64,000 bases of DNA from Zymoseptoria tritici IPO323 (GCF_000219625.1 NC_018201.1:390179-454178), one strand, 5' to 3'; shown: positions 22,767 through 33,250, counted from the first letter of the stretch. Made by a program: numbers and translations. The notes: generated from the sequence alone by a model not told the origin.

Positions 22767-24128
22767 TCAATGAATTCTCGGCAAGCTTGCAATTGCGACA
22801 GCAATTGCATTGCTCGGTGGCTTCCTTTTTGTTCTGCGCCTACGTTTAAGCCCATAGCAGTGTGCTAACATCGTAAAGTGACTGTTGCGAGAGAGAGGAA
22901 GGTCGGCGCAGGTGGAAGCCGCAAGTTGAGATGGCGGGGTCCGGATAATAGTCGGACCAGCCGGAGACCGGCGACTTCGGGAAGGCGTGGGAGGACCGGT
23001 TAGTTTGTTGATGTCAGATCGAGAGGGGAGGTCGACATGGTAGTCGGAATAGTGGCTCACGTCGTCATGCTCCTCCTGCTGCGGACCGGGAGAGTCTTCG
23101 GAAAGAGGACCTGCCGCTGTTCGAACTTGTTCAACGTCTTCAGCGCCGTCGTCTTCATCTTCCTCCATGGCCTCGCCTCCAGCGCTCGCAGTATTGTCGA
23201 AGACGTCCCCATTGATGCTCGCATTGCGATTCCTCTCACCGCCAGCTGCAGTGGTTTCTGTGCTCGCGTTGCGATTCCTCTCACCGCCAACTGCAATAAT
23301 TTCTGTGCTCGCATTGCGATCCCTCTCACCGCCAGCTGCAGTGAGTTCTGTGCTCGCATTGCCGTCACCTTGACTTCCACCCGTTGTCGAAGCCCTTCTC
23401 GCTGAAGTAATCTCGTCATGCCCATGAGTCTGGTCCGAAGTGGCAACGGCAGAAATTGCGCGGTCCCTTGGATTGTTGCCCACGCTTCCTGCATCCTCGC
23501 CTCCCTCACCTCCTACACTGGCCACCCCTCTCCTTCCAGCTTTCCAGCGCTTTGTTGCCTTTGTGCGTATCTCCCATTCTCTCCGCTTCTTCCCACAAAT
23601 CGTTGCAAGCGCCCCTCGCACATCCCAAGCTGTGAAAGGCGCCGTCTTGCTTAGCCTTGGAAGCACCACTCCCGACCTCTTCCTCTTGCAGGATCGAATC
23701 TCCGCCATCGCGACCGCAAAGTCCGGCGCGTGTACGTCCAACGCCAGCACCCGCAATGCGTCCAGAGCGAGTGAACTTTTGCTCATGTCTGAGCCAAAGA
23801 GCACGAATACGTCCAAGACGTCCAGATCCTACGCCACTCCTTTCGACATGGCTCTAGCGTGCGTCTGGGCCTTGTCGGACATGGTGTGGATGCAGGCATT
23901 GAGGAGGATCGAGTGTGCGTTGACCTTGTCGCGTGGGTAGTTTGTATTGATAGACGATGTGTCGGACGACGCGTCGGTGCTGAGGGAGCGCCATAGCGTG
24001 CCATATAGCGCGAGCGAGTGGTCGAGGCGGGCGTCGGAGTTGAGCAGGCTGTCAATTTGTTGCGCGAGGTCTGCGGTGGGCGCTGCCACGGCACGCACGT
24101 TTGATTTACCCGGGCGGAGTCGGACCAT
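22767..24128 (-). pseudogene. Tandem-repeat protein gene with one in-frame TAG
   Basis: From the ATG at 24,128 (MVRLRPGKSNVR) the frame runs about 99 residues, meets TAG at 23,829-23,831, and continues in the same frame for about 350 residues to a TGA at 22,767. The first part and the residues just past the stop are helical (SILLNACIHTMSDKAQ; DVFVLFGSDMSKSSLALDALRVL). The middle has three 15-residue repeats of the GGERNRNASTETTAA type, and the C-terminus is basic (GLKRRRRTKRK). No good intron removes the stop: candidate donors are GTCCGA or GTCAAC. It is either a recent pseudogene or a stop created by C-to-T in CAG. It diverges from the RING-like gene at 24,412. Family unknown. Confidence 0.55.
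23219..23365 (-). repeat. 45-bp coding tandem repeat
   Basis: Just over three copies of a 45-bp unit, in frame with the gene that contains it, giving 15-residue Gly/Glu/Arg/Asn/Thr repeats. The copies differ by a few substitutions. Confidence 0.75.
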
Positions 24129-24411
24129 GGTGAATCGGAGGCACGAAAGTGGAAAGTGAAGCATAGCAGTGTGTCGTGTCAGAGGTGGTGGCCACCACTG
24201 ACGTAGGTGTACTAGCTGACGTAAGCAGGACCCGCTTGTCAAAACTTGGGAGGGAAACTCCCAGATTTCGACATCACGTGACGCCGTCCATTTGACACGC
24301 AACAGCTTCACCGCACGTCACCTCGTCTAGCCGCCTCCATCTCTTCCTTCCATCGATCTTACCCGATCACCACCATCGTCGTCGGATCATCATTGCCAAG
24401 AAGAAACCTGC

Positions 24412-24811
24412 ATGATCTGTACCGAGTCCGTCTCCTCCTCCTCCGCGTCGAGCGAGAAGAAGGTCTGCTTCCAGTGCAACAACGTCGTCCACCGGGAGTG
24501 CTTCAATCGAAGTCGCGAATCGATATCGCGACTTCGAGGACTTGAATCAAGAGGCCACACGAACTACGGAGCATTCGGTCCTCAACCTTCCCTGCATCTA
24601 CTGTCGATGCATTGTGCTTTCTGTGCCGCGCAGTCCGGCGGGGAAGGCGAGTTGGTCGGACAGACGGAAAGCCCCTGAGCGTGCGGACTTGGAGTTTGCG
24701 AGCTCGTTGGCGTATGGGGAGGAGGCAGGGGCAGACGATGATGGAGAGCCGTTGGTAGTGCATGATCCGGAGGTTGAGCTCGATGACTGGCTTTGGGAAG
24801 AGCGCGTGTAG
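24412..24811 (+). pseudogene. RING-like zinc-finger gene with apparent frameshift
   Basis: From ATG 24,412 the frame reads MICTESV then KVCFQCNNVVHRECFNR: a CxxC pair and HxxC spaced as in RING-type fingers. A second frame beginning near 24,503 supplies the missing last pair (LPCIYCRC) and an acidic Trp-containing tail ending VELDDWLWEERV at 24,811. The two frames meet at a hairpin (24,508-24,536) with no usable intron, so there is probably a frameshift. Also, the codon just before the ATG is TGC, so the expected ETCMIC start of a RING domain lies upstream of the only ATG. Possible ubiquitin-ligase role by family; the gene may be dead or mis-assembled. Confidence 0.4.
24508..24536. repeat. 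Perfect hairpin, 11-bp arms
   Basis: CGAAGTCGCGA, 7-nt loop ATCGATA, then TCGCGACTTCG. It sits exactly where the RING-like gene changes frame. Confidence 0.8.
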
Positions 24812-24829
24812 AATCTTGTATGGGCACTA

Positions 24830-25764
24830 TTTCCTCACGATCATGGGCTGGGTTGGGTTGGGAGGTTAGGTTTGGTTTGGTTTACGGAGGCAGGCTTGCT
24901 TGGATGCTTGTGGAATCATCGGTTGTTGGACGGTCCTGCCAGACGACTATATCTCTCGATATGCCCTATATCATTACTTGCTTGTTGACTTTCTTCTTCA
25001 ATCCTCAACCTACCTCGGCTGTGAACGTACACTTTCCGCTTTGATGCTGGAATGTTTTCTCGAGCTCCTCTCTCTCTCCCGCGGCGGAGGTCCTCCTTCC
25101 ACTCGGTCGGTGGGTGATGCACGTGAAGTCTTCTCATTCCTATGAAATGTCCACCGAGTATCCTGGTGTTGAAGGCAAGGACTGAAAGGCAATGACTGGA
25201 CATCTGCTGGGGCCACCTGCCCTGCCCCTTCAAACGAATGCGAGGTCTTGCGAGTGTCCGTGTTGCCATGCCTCGAGAGGGCAGCCGTGTGCAGTCTGCA
25301 CGGTGTGGCTTGTGCTTGTGCAGACTGCACGGTGTCAGCGGATAATCCCGAAGGGTCTCTGAAGGGACAACAAGTTGTACAAGAACAAGCGGGCCCGAAG
25401 TTGCGGACTTCGCGAGTTGACGAGCAGACGACGACGCAACGAGGGAAGTGAGTATTACTCCTAGTACTCACCGCTTGCGAGGACAGGACGGCGTGTTTCT
25501 TCGGACCCACTCCGGGAGACTTTCGAATCGCCCAAGTTTCCTACCTCCTACCACCACACCTCAATCTATTCCAAGCCCAACAAGACTGACTTCAGCGACT
25601 CCGCCGAGCTGTCATCTTCCCGACTCCGACCAATATGTGGTTAGATCTGACCGAGCTGTGGTTAGATCCGACTAGTCGCCAGCCCAACTACTTTGTAATC
25701 TTTCGGCCCGCAGAATCTAGCATCACCACGAATTTGACTGCTGATCTCCCGAGTTCCTACTCGC
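24830..25764. other. Intergenic; contains a relic shared with 59.95-60.01 kb
   Basis: No gene supported. At about 25,625-25,690, GACCAATATGTGGTTAGATC and the following bases match the reverse complement of about 59,945-60,010, including the shared GCTCGGTCAGATCT core with a few transitions. This is probably the end of a repeated element. Confidence 0.45.
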
Positions 25765-26700
25765 GCGGATGAAGAAGATGGCACCTTCGGTCGCCAGCGC
25801 ACAGGCGCACACAGGCGGGCGGTAAGTTCGACGAGCTCGCCCAGCTGGCACAGAAGCTGGCGAACAAGGCTAACCTACGGATAAACTGCTACAAGAGCGA
25901 GCGCAACGCAGAGAAGCTTAAGGTCGAGGATCTTAAGCATAGGCTCGCTCAACTAACAGCAGCGACGACCTCACCACCACAGCGCATCCAAAACCGAGCG
26001 CATCAAACACGAGCACCAGCACGAGCTCCTCAACCGCACCACTCGCACTGTCAAAAGCGAGCCCACCGACCGCATCAAAACCGAGCGTTCCGATGGCATC
26101 ACTCGCAGCGTCAAACTTGAGATCCTCGAGCCGCAACAACGCAGTCGCTACACTCGCTACAAGCGCAATCCCTTCATCGCACCACCGCCATTCTCAGGAC
26201 AAGGCAAGAGCAGTGATACAGATGAGCTGCCCTACTCGGATTGGAAGAGCCAGATGAGCACGTACCTCAGTCACGAGAAGCCTCACGACCACGTTGCTCT
26301 TGTGGTCAACAACACCTGCTCTTGTGGTCAACAACACCACCGGCACAGCGTACGACCGCCTCATCCCCGATATGGGTCGCTTCACGAGCAGCGCAGAGGT
26401 TTTCACCGCGATGGACGACTCGTGGGGTGACCACTTCCTTCGTCAGCGGAAGAGGAGCGAGTTTGGTGCACTGCAACAGGACGACAACGAGGGCTTCAGC
26501 GACTTCTGCGCTACGTTCGACGCCTACCTGCCATACCTCGACCTGAAGGACGACCGCAAGAAGGAGGAATTGCGCGACAAGCTGAATGCCACCTGCGCAG
26601 CAGAGATCCGAGGCAAGCGATTCAACACCCTCAATGAGATGCGTGACCAGCTCCGTGTCTTCGAGGTGGAACACCGTGAGAAGCACCAGCATCAGCACTA
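25765..26700 (+). pseudogene. Retrotransposon gag-like gene, broken by a 22-bp duplication
   Basis: Frame pieces read ELAQLAQKLANKANLR (coiled coil), a KTERIKHEHQHELLNRTT repeat region, FIAPPPFSGQGKSSDTDELP with DWKSQMSTYL, then after a frame change TAYDRLIPDMGRFTSSAEVF and RKRSEFGALQQDDNEGFSDF. This order (coiled coil, linker, PF-G-x motif, capsid-like helices) is that of LTR-retrotransposon Gag. The frame change is explained by the tandem 22-bp duplication at 26,295-26,338. No zinc knuckle, pol or LTR follows, so it is either a fragment or a domesticated gag. GC and codon use match host genes and RIP is not obvious. Confidence 0.6.
26295..26338. repeat. 22-bp tandem duplication inside gag-like gene
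   Basis: Two perfect adjacent copies of a 22-bp unit starting TGCTCTTGTGGTCAACAACA. Removing one copy makes the gag-like frame continuous across the site. Confidence 0.85.
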
Positions 26701-26911
26701 GTACCAGCTCCGCCATATTGTTTTTATGCTTTGGTTGTGCAGTAACACCCACTGCACACATCAATTCTGCCTCGGGCCGTCAAGCAATCTCATCAATAGA
26801 ACTGCCTTAATTATGTACTTCTGCTCCAACTACTGTTTCTGTTTCGCCACTATGCATCATGCAGTCCATTTTTGTTACACCGACGGTCACATTCATTGTT
26901 GATCTGTCCGT

Positions 26912-26996
26912 ACACATTTGAGCAGGCGTACACATTTGTGCAGGCGTCCACATTTCAACAGGCGTGCACATTTCAGCAGGCGTACACATTTCAACG
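26912..26996. repeat. 18-bp minisatellite
   Basis: Four full copies and one partial of ACACATTTCAGCAGGCGT-like units, head to tail with substitutions. There are no unique spacers, so it is not CRISPR. No gene is assigned. Confidence 0.8.
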
Positions 26997-27000
26997 ACTT

Positions 27001-28197
27001 GAATGATCTTGCTCTTGACCGCCTGATTTTCAGCTGTTTACGTGTCAATTTATTTAAGCTGCCAAGGTTGATGAAGAAGATGGAGGTAGAGTTCCGATTT
27101 CGACAAAGGCGGGCCGGCGCAAAGGGCTTGTTTCCCAAACCGCCTTCTCTCTTAACGAATTGTGTTCCAGAAGGGAGGGAAAGGTAAGAGGCATGCACGT
27201 GTCTCCGTCGGAAAATGAGTAAGTAGGCGGGAGTTGGGAGAGGCTGAGCGCTTGGCGGACAGGAAGGGTTTCCCTCCTCGTCTGATTGGCGCTGAACTTT
27301 GGAGGAGACCTTATGTGGCGAGTAAAGAAGAACATCTCGCGAAGCTGTGCAGACAATCAATACATTATCGGCCATGGCAGCATTGCAGACGCCTCTGCTT
27401 CTATTACGACAACCGGCGAATGGAAATGGATGGGCGAATGGAGTGCTGCATGCCGGGAATGGTGGGCTCTTCTGCGGTGACCTCTGGGTTGGCTGAGGGT
27501 GGTTTTTGATCGAGGAGTCAACCAATCAAGCGGGAGAGGTGTTGTCTCGGAATCTGCGATGGTTCTGTTCATCGTTCTCGCCGTATCTCACCCTACACTC
27601 TTGACACTGACGTTGACCATGCACTGTGCACTGTACACTACCGAGTGTCGTTGCGGAGGAGGCGGAGAGTGTTGGTGGTAGTAGTACTACGCCTGCCACC
27701 TCCTCATCGTCGCCGAGTGTTACGAATAGTGGGGCTTGTTTGGTGAATGGGACGATTACGAGGTGTGCGATGCCGAATAAGGGGTATTGGGGGTAATGTT
27801 GACAATTTGAGGATTGAGATTAAGGTTGAAGGGGATCCCTAGGAGGTTGGAGGTGTTGGATCGTAGAGATATTAGAGGGTGGAGGAAGAGGGTAGAGGGA
27901 GAGGGTAGAGGGAGAATAAGGTGAGGTCAATCTTGGTTCATCGAGGGGTTGCAACCTGAGGCTGCATCCTGCAAGGGGACTGAACTAAGGTACCTTACAC
28001 TCCTGGAATGTGCAATCAATCAATTCCATCAATTGACATCAAATTCTTTGTCCGTCCAACATCAGACGCATCCGACAAGAAACATGCTAACTGCAATAAT
28101 ATGCCCATCGACTCACCGACCCAACTTCCGACTTGGACACCACCACCAACCACCTCCGCCAGACGACATGACATGACCCCAGTCGCAGTCTCCTGAC
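27001..28197. other. No gene supported
   Basis: Several short ORFs on both strands overlap each other without splice or domain support. GGTAGAGGGAGAGGGTAGAG-like purine repeats lie near 27,885-27,920. Confidence 0.4.
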
Positions 28198-28419
28198 ATG
28201 TCCGCCAGCACTTCTTCCTCGTCCCATTCGTCCTCGTCCCACTCGTCCTCCTCCTCGGATGCAGACTGGAGCCCAAGCTCGAGCACATCCTCCGACTCCG
28301 ACTCCGACTCCGACCCTCGTCAGATCCGCATCTCGCCCTCGGAACTGCGCCTCTTAAGGAGAGATGAGTTGTACTTTTCCAGGCTTGCCTCGAGGCCGCC
28401 ACCACCGGCACCCAACTAG
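28198..28419 (+). CDS. Small Ser/Asp-rich protein (73 aa), hypothetical
   Basis: MSASTSSSSHSSSS followed by a Ser/Asp tract and a more complex tail (QIRISPSELRLLRRDELYFS) ending PPPPAPN. The tail with regular charged/Leu pattern argues for real coding, but the low-complexity head can arise by chance. No signal peptide. It ends 140 bp before the hAT target site. Confidence 0.4.
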   Translation: MSASTSSSSHSSSSHSSSSSDADWSPSSSTSSDSDSDSDPRQIRISPSELRLLRRDELYFSRLASRPPPPAPN

Positions 28420-28559
28420 GACAAACGCGGGGATGCCCGGGATATGGCTATAACAAACCTTCGGCAATGCCCCCCAGGGTAGGAACCTCCGGAGGATCCA
28501 CCGTCCGTGCCCTCACCAATATCGCGTGTGTGTCGCGACGCGCTGCTACTGCCGTGTCC

Positions 28560-28567
28560 ACACCATG
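28560..28567. repeat. hAT target-site duplication, left
   Basis: ACACCATG directly before the left terminal inverted repeat, identical to 51,620-51,627; 8 bp is the hAT standard. Confidence 0.95.
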
Positions 28568-28582
28568 CAGTGTTGTTCAAAC
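28568..28582 (+). repeat. hAT left terminal inverted repeat
   Basis: CAGTGTTGTTCAAAC, perfect inverse of 51,605-51,619. Confidence 0.95.
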
Positions 28583-28589
28583 TCTAAAC

Positions 28590-28760
28590 GATAGTAATAG
28601 TAATAGTAATAGTAAGCTAGTTAGTCCAAAAACGGCAAAGTGATTATGTATAGTAATAGTTAGTCTCCTAAATATACGGTAGTAATAGTAATAGTAATAG
28701 TAATAAACCTTAAGTAATAGTAATAGTACTAGTAATAGTAAGGCTATTAGTTACTACTAG
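28590..28760. repeat. hAT left subterminal repeats
   Basis: Many copies of TAGTAA in tandem, plus the motif TTAGTCCAAAAACGG near 28,621, which recurs in direct orientation near the right end (51,458). Clustered short subterminal motifs are typical transposase-binding regions in hAT elements; binding is inferred. Confidence 0.6.
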
Positions 28761-29570
28761 AGTAACTATACCTATTAGATCTCTTATATATAGAATGTAT
28801 AGACTTAGATCTAAGTATATATAGAATTTCCTCTCTAGATCTAATATATTACTTCCGTAATTAAAGATTCTAATATATAACAAACATTTAATTTATAGTA
28901 CATATATAGCTTACTAAAGTAGTTTATCTAGTTATTAATAAGCTCTTTATATAGGGTATATAATATATAAATTACATATATAAATAATAGTTATAAAGTC
29001 TAAATATTATAATATTTAGATATAGGTACCTTTAAAAAGCGTTTACCTTTATTATAGAATAACTACTTATACTTATAAGCTATAATTTTATATACGTTAT
29101 GTAGAGCCCTTATAGTATATTACATAAAAAAAAAAGCACTATAGCTAGACGTACGGTTTTACTATCGTCTAAGTTTAAAGGCGCATTTAACACGCATAAA
29201 GTACTTTTACTTATAACTTTCTTATTTCTAGCTGTATAAAGCTATAAATTTAAAATCTAATAGACTATAGACTTATCTTTCTACGTAGAAATATTTTATA
29301 GCTTATAGCTTATAAAGGATAATATTATAGCTGTTTAAAGTATAGAGTATAGTATAGCTTCTTTTAGAGCTCTTTTTACTATTTTTTTAGGTAAAGACTA
29401 TAACTTAAATTCTTGCGCAGCTTAGATATAAGTATTTACCTATGCCCCGACGTCCTTATCGTCCTTTTGCTATACCCGAATACTTCTATAGCTCGAAAAA
29501 TCAAAAATCTCGAATTTGAAAAAACAAAAAAATGCCGGCATAATTCGATCTCGACCCGGATATTATTTGG
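28761..29570. other. AT-rich hAT interior, no gene
   Basis: TA-rich, CA/TG-poor sequence with no open frame of note. A-run near 29,127-29,138. Confidence 0.5.
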
Positions 29571-30005
29571 ATGCCCGACGGGGGCGCGAACCCTGTTAAT
29601 CCGAGGCACAACGACCGCCGCCACCTCCTCCGCAAGCCGATGCACTTGCGTACCCCGCCGAAGAACAAGTAAGAAGAAAGAAGAATTCCGAAATTTTGTC
29701 CCTTACCCTTCCGTAGGACAACGCACCGTCGCGACTTCGATGCCCTTGTCGAGCATATCGCCGTTGTGCAAGACCTCCGCGAGACAATTGCGCGCCTCGA
29801 GGCGACAATTACGGAGCTGCGTGCCGAGGTCGAGGTCCTAAACGCGAGTATGTCCGAGGAAATCCTTTCTTTTCCGGCCTTTTCTAACTTCTTTTCGAGT
29901 CTTGTTTCCCGTGCAGCCTACCCCGGCTCCGCCGACTCCCGAGCAGAACCTCGATATCGAGAACTTCGATTTCGGTACCTTCGATATTGCGGGGTAGGAC
30001 TGTAA
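29571..30005 (+). CDS. Possible three-exon coiled-coil gene in a GC island of the hAT
   Basis: A GC-rich island in AT-rich DNA. Exon 1 29,571-29,668 (MPDGGANPVNPRHNDRR), 48-nt intron (GTAAGA...CGTAG), exon 2 29,717-29,847 with strong heptads (LRETIARLEATITELRAEVE), 70-nt intron (GTATGT, TTCTAAC, GTGCAG), then exon 3 from 29,918. The basic stretch plus coiled coil resembles a bZIP layout but lacks the bZIP signature, so I do not call it one. In exon 3 the alternative frame (PEQNLDIENFDFGTFDIAG) looks more protein-like than the one splicing gives, so the 3' end is uncertain; a further GTAAGT donor lies at about 30,001. It could be a captured host gene piece. Confidence 0.4.
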
Positions 30006-30589
30006 GTACCTTTACTAATACTAAAAAGCTCGAAAAACTAACTTATATATAGTTTGTAACCTGTCTCTTAATGAGTAACTAGTACTTATTTAAGTACTAT
30101 ATGTACTTTTAACAAGTACAATTTAGGCTATATATAGCATAGATATACTATAAATACTCTCGTTAGTTGTAGGTTAGCTAAAACCTTCTAAAAAATCTAA
30201 TTTCCGACTTTTTTCCTTTTTACTTTTATAAAATACTTTTATACTAATCTATACCGGACTCTAGGATACTATTCTATATATATTTCTAGGTCTAATTTAC
30301 CCGTAGAATCGATCCCCGGTCTTAGTTTTTCTTTAAATTGTTCTATAGAAGAGATATACTAGGTTATATATCTAGTATTATATTTATATCGGCCTAGTAA
30401 GTCTATTACTAATAAGGCCTATCTAACATCTTTTTTATAATAAGTTTATACTTAGAATCAATCCTTAGCCTTAGATTTATAGTAGAACGTCTTACTAAAG
30501 AGATATAATAGGTATTACTTCTATTAGTCTATTTATATTTTTATAGCTTAGAATTTAGTAATTGGCCTCTTATTTAGGATTAACGAGGC

Positions 30590-31090
30590 AAGCTACGCTA
30601 ATTTCGAGCGCGGGAATCGATTCTACGGGTAAAATCTAGTTAAAAACATATCCTATATGTCTCTATTAGTCGTACTCGATTTAATACCTACGCTTGCTCG
30701 GCTAGATAGCTCGTCTAGCGAACGCCTTCGGATCCCGGGCTAACGAGCTAACCTACGCTAATCTCGAGCGCGGGAATCGATTCTACGGGTAAAATCTAGT
30801 TAAAAACATATCCTATATGTCTCTATTAGTCGTACTCGATTTAATACCTACGCTTACTCGGCTAGATAGCTCGTCTAGCGAACGCCTTCGAATCCCGGGC
30901 TAACGAGCTAACCTACGCTAATTTCGAGCGCGGGAATCGATTCTACGGGTAAAATCTAGTTAAAAACATATTCTATATGTCTCTACTAGCCGTACTCGAT
31001 TTAATACCTACGCTTGCTCGGCTAGGTAGTAAACGCCTTCGAATTCTAAGCTTATAAGGTAAGCTACGCTAATTCTAAGAACGCGATTTA
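30590..31090. repeat. 160-bp satellite array in the hAT
   Basis: Units begin at about 30,611, 30,771 and 30,931 (CGGGAATCGATTCTACGGGT each time), exact period 160 bp, nearly identical, with a decayed fourth unit from about 31,060. A reverse-oriented fragment of the same motif is at about 30,295. Confidence 0.85.
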
Positions 31091-31400
31091 ATTCTAGAGG
31101 TAAAGCTTATAATATATAATATTTAGATCTTAATAAAGCGGTCCTATTAGCGTATACTATCCCGCTCCTAAGGTCTATAAAATAAGCCTTTTAAAGTAGA
31201 TATTTTTAAATTAAACAAATAGAGACTTTGCTAAGGCTCGTAAATTATACTAGGCTACTATACTAAAGTAGCTTTATAGTATTAAAGCCCTTATATAATT
31301 ATTCCTTATTAGACTAATAATAGTTTATAATAGATATTATTAATTAACCTAGATCCTATATCTAGGTTAATTCTCTTAACTAATAGACTACTAGATAGTA

Positions 31401-32399
31401 CTAAGTACTAGCTAGATCTAGGTAGCTTAAGCTACGATAGTCGAGCGGAACCTCTCTATCTAGATCTATATCCCTATCCCGATCTAAATCTAAATCTAAG
31501 TCCCGATCTAGATCTAGATCTAGATCCCGGTTCCGGTCCCGGTCTAGGTCTTCGTCTCGATTAAGATCTAGATCTAGATCTCGGTCTAGCTCTAGCTCTC
31601 TCGTAGAGTCCTCGATCTCTCTTATACTACTAGTATAAGGAGAGGATAGAATATCCTCTACTATACTAGTAGTAATAGAAGATAGCTCGGCTATTGTTGC
31701 CAAACTAATATACCGATTAAGGATCCTTTTATCGTCCTCGTTATAGGCCCGGTTAAACATATTAAGCTTCCCTAAGTAGAAGAGGTCGTCCGTAATATCC
31801 CGGAAGTAATAAGTAAACTTATCTCGGAAGAGATAAGCCTTATAGGTCTTATAGTCCGTATTTGTAAGGATCTCCTTATTTAGGAACGTCTTAATAAGAG
31901 CTATACTATTATTAGTAGTACTCTAATATTTAAGTATAGTAAAACTTACTTAGGTCTCGGAAGTATAAAGAGTATCTTACTAAGTAGGAGTTAATACTCC
32001 TAAATAGCCGATCTCTTGTCGTATTACGTCCGGTATAAAAGGTAATATAGCTCTTTATATCGAGATCGATAGTATTCCGATAGGTAGTATTTTCTCCGGA
32101 ATAAAGAAGCTCTACAATCTATTAGTAATATTCTTATTAGTTTAGTTTAATAACGTACTAATATATTCCTTATATTTCCCGAAATTGTAGTACTTAAGTC
32201 TCTTAATAAAGTAGATAATTCGTACTTTATTAAGATACTCTACTATAATCGGAGTAGTATTATTAGCTCTATTACTTCTATAAGTATTAATAATAGCCTT
32301 AATTGTTTTGTCTATTTTAGTAGACTTAACAAAAGAACTATTATTAATAAACTTATTAATAAAAGTAATAGAGCTAAGGGTCGTTGTAGTAGTAGACAT
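31401..32399 (-). CDS. hAT-borne 300-aa protein, three exons, unknown
   Basis: Exons 32,159-32,399, 31,950-32,111 and 31,401-31,900 join without stops to 300 residues. Intron 1 is 47 nt (GTACGT, ACTAAT, GTAG); intron 2 is 49 nt (GTAAGT, ACTAAT, ATAG). The N-terminus MSTTTTTLSSITF leads into a basic helical region (VRIIYFIKRLKYYNFGKYKEY). A middle with many Tyr/Arg/Asp residues follows, then a C-terminal run of alternating Asp-Leu/Asp-Arg (DLDLDRDLDLDLDRDRD). No family recognised. The promoter module at 32,457-32,745 is an inverted duplicate of the one before the transposase gene, so the two genes diverge from matched promoters. Survival of the spliced frame in RIP-like sequence suggests function. 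Splice sites were chosen by eye. Confidence 0.6.
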
Positions 32400-32456
32400 T
32401 CTCTAGTAAATAAAAGTTAGTTTAGTTTTTATCTTATAGAGATAGTACTTACTCTT

Positions 32457-32508
32457 AAAAGAATAGTAGTAGTAGTAGAAGTAGTAGTAGTACTAGTAGT
32501 AGTAGTAA

Positions 32509-32542
<34 letters not shown>

Positions 32543-32745
32543 TGTTGTAGTAGTTGTTGTTGTTGTTATAAAAAAAAAAGATAGTAAAGAGGGGAAAGAG
32601 CCGTCTATATATCTCTAAGATAATTAAGGTTTAGATAGTAATCTATTAATATATTAATAGATTAGTATATTAATATACTAATATACTAATATACTATATA
32701 CTAATATATTAATATATTAGTATACAAACCTTAAATAATAACAAA
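32457..32745 (-). promoter_or_regulatory. Shared promoter module B (for the 300-aa gene)
   Basis: Read on the - strand: TATTAATATA palindromes, AAACCTTAATTAT, about 20 nt, TTTCCCCTCTTTACTATC, a T run, then an (ACT)n tract ending some 60 bp before the ATG at 32,399. The C-box lies about 190 bp from the ATG. It is nearly identical over about 170 bp to 33,787-33,955 in reverse. Confidence 0.65.
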
Positions 32746-32828
32746 AATAGATAAGAAGATTTTACTAAGAAGGGTCTAAAAAGATTTATATATAGCTATA
32801 GACCGGATAGCTATATAATAGTGTCCTT

Positions 32829-33250
32829 TTATTTGCGAGTTATCCGGAACGTATCCTTTGTTGTATAGTCTATAAAAGACCCGGAAGACGGAAGCCTAGA
32901 TTCTAATTAGTATAAAATTAAAGTTTACTAATAATAACTTACTTAAAAGTCGATTCCTTCCAGACCGGCTTCTTTATAATAGGAGTAGTAAAACAGCGCT
33001 TTACTATCTTCTTCCGAGGTATAAAGATCGAAACCTCGCGTTTGCGCTTCTTAAAAAAGGTCGAGGCGCCTTTATAAGACGGAAGATCGCGGCATCCGAA
33101 ACCGAGCCTTTTTATCTCTTCTAGTTAATATATATTAGTAAAGTATATTAATAGTATATAGATATACTTACTCCCGTCCGAAAGAACAATCGTCTTCTCT
33201 TTAATAAGAGGTAGGTCCGTAGTAGAACTCTTAGAAAGAGTAGAAGACAT
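32829..33250 (-). CDS. hAT-borne 107-aa basic protein, three exons, unknown
   Basis: Exons 33,172-33,250, 32,943-33,120 and 32,829-32,895 join to 107 residues ending TRK at TAA. Intron 1 is 51 nt (GTAAGT...CTAG); intron 2 is 47 nt (GTAAGT, ACTAAT, CTAG). The N-terminus is MSSTLSKSSTTDLPLIKEK; the middle is strongly basic (TFFKKRKREVSIFIPRKKIV), suggesting nucleic-acid binding or a nuclear signal. No zinc residues or known domain. A degenerate copy of the shared promoter module lies about 175 bp upstream. The gene sits in the loop between the two inverted module copies. Confidence 0.55.

Noticed and set aside
29571..30005. bZIP transcription factor in the hAT GC island
   Set aside because: A basic stretch and a coiled coil are present but the N-x7-R bZIP signature is not; the exon 3 frame is also ambiguous.
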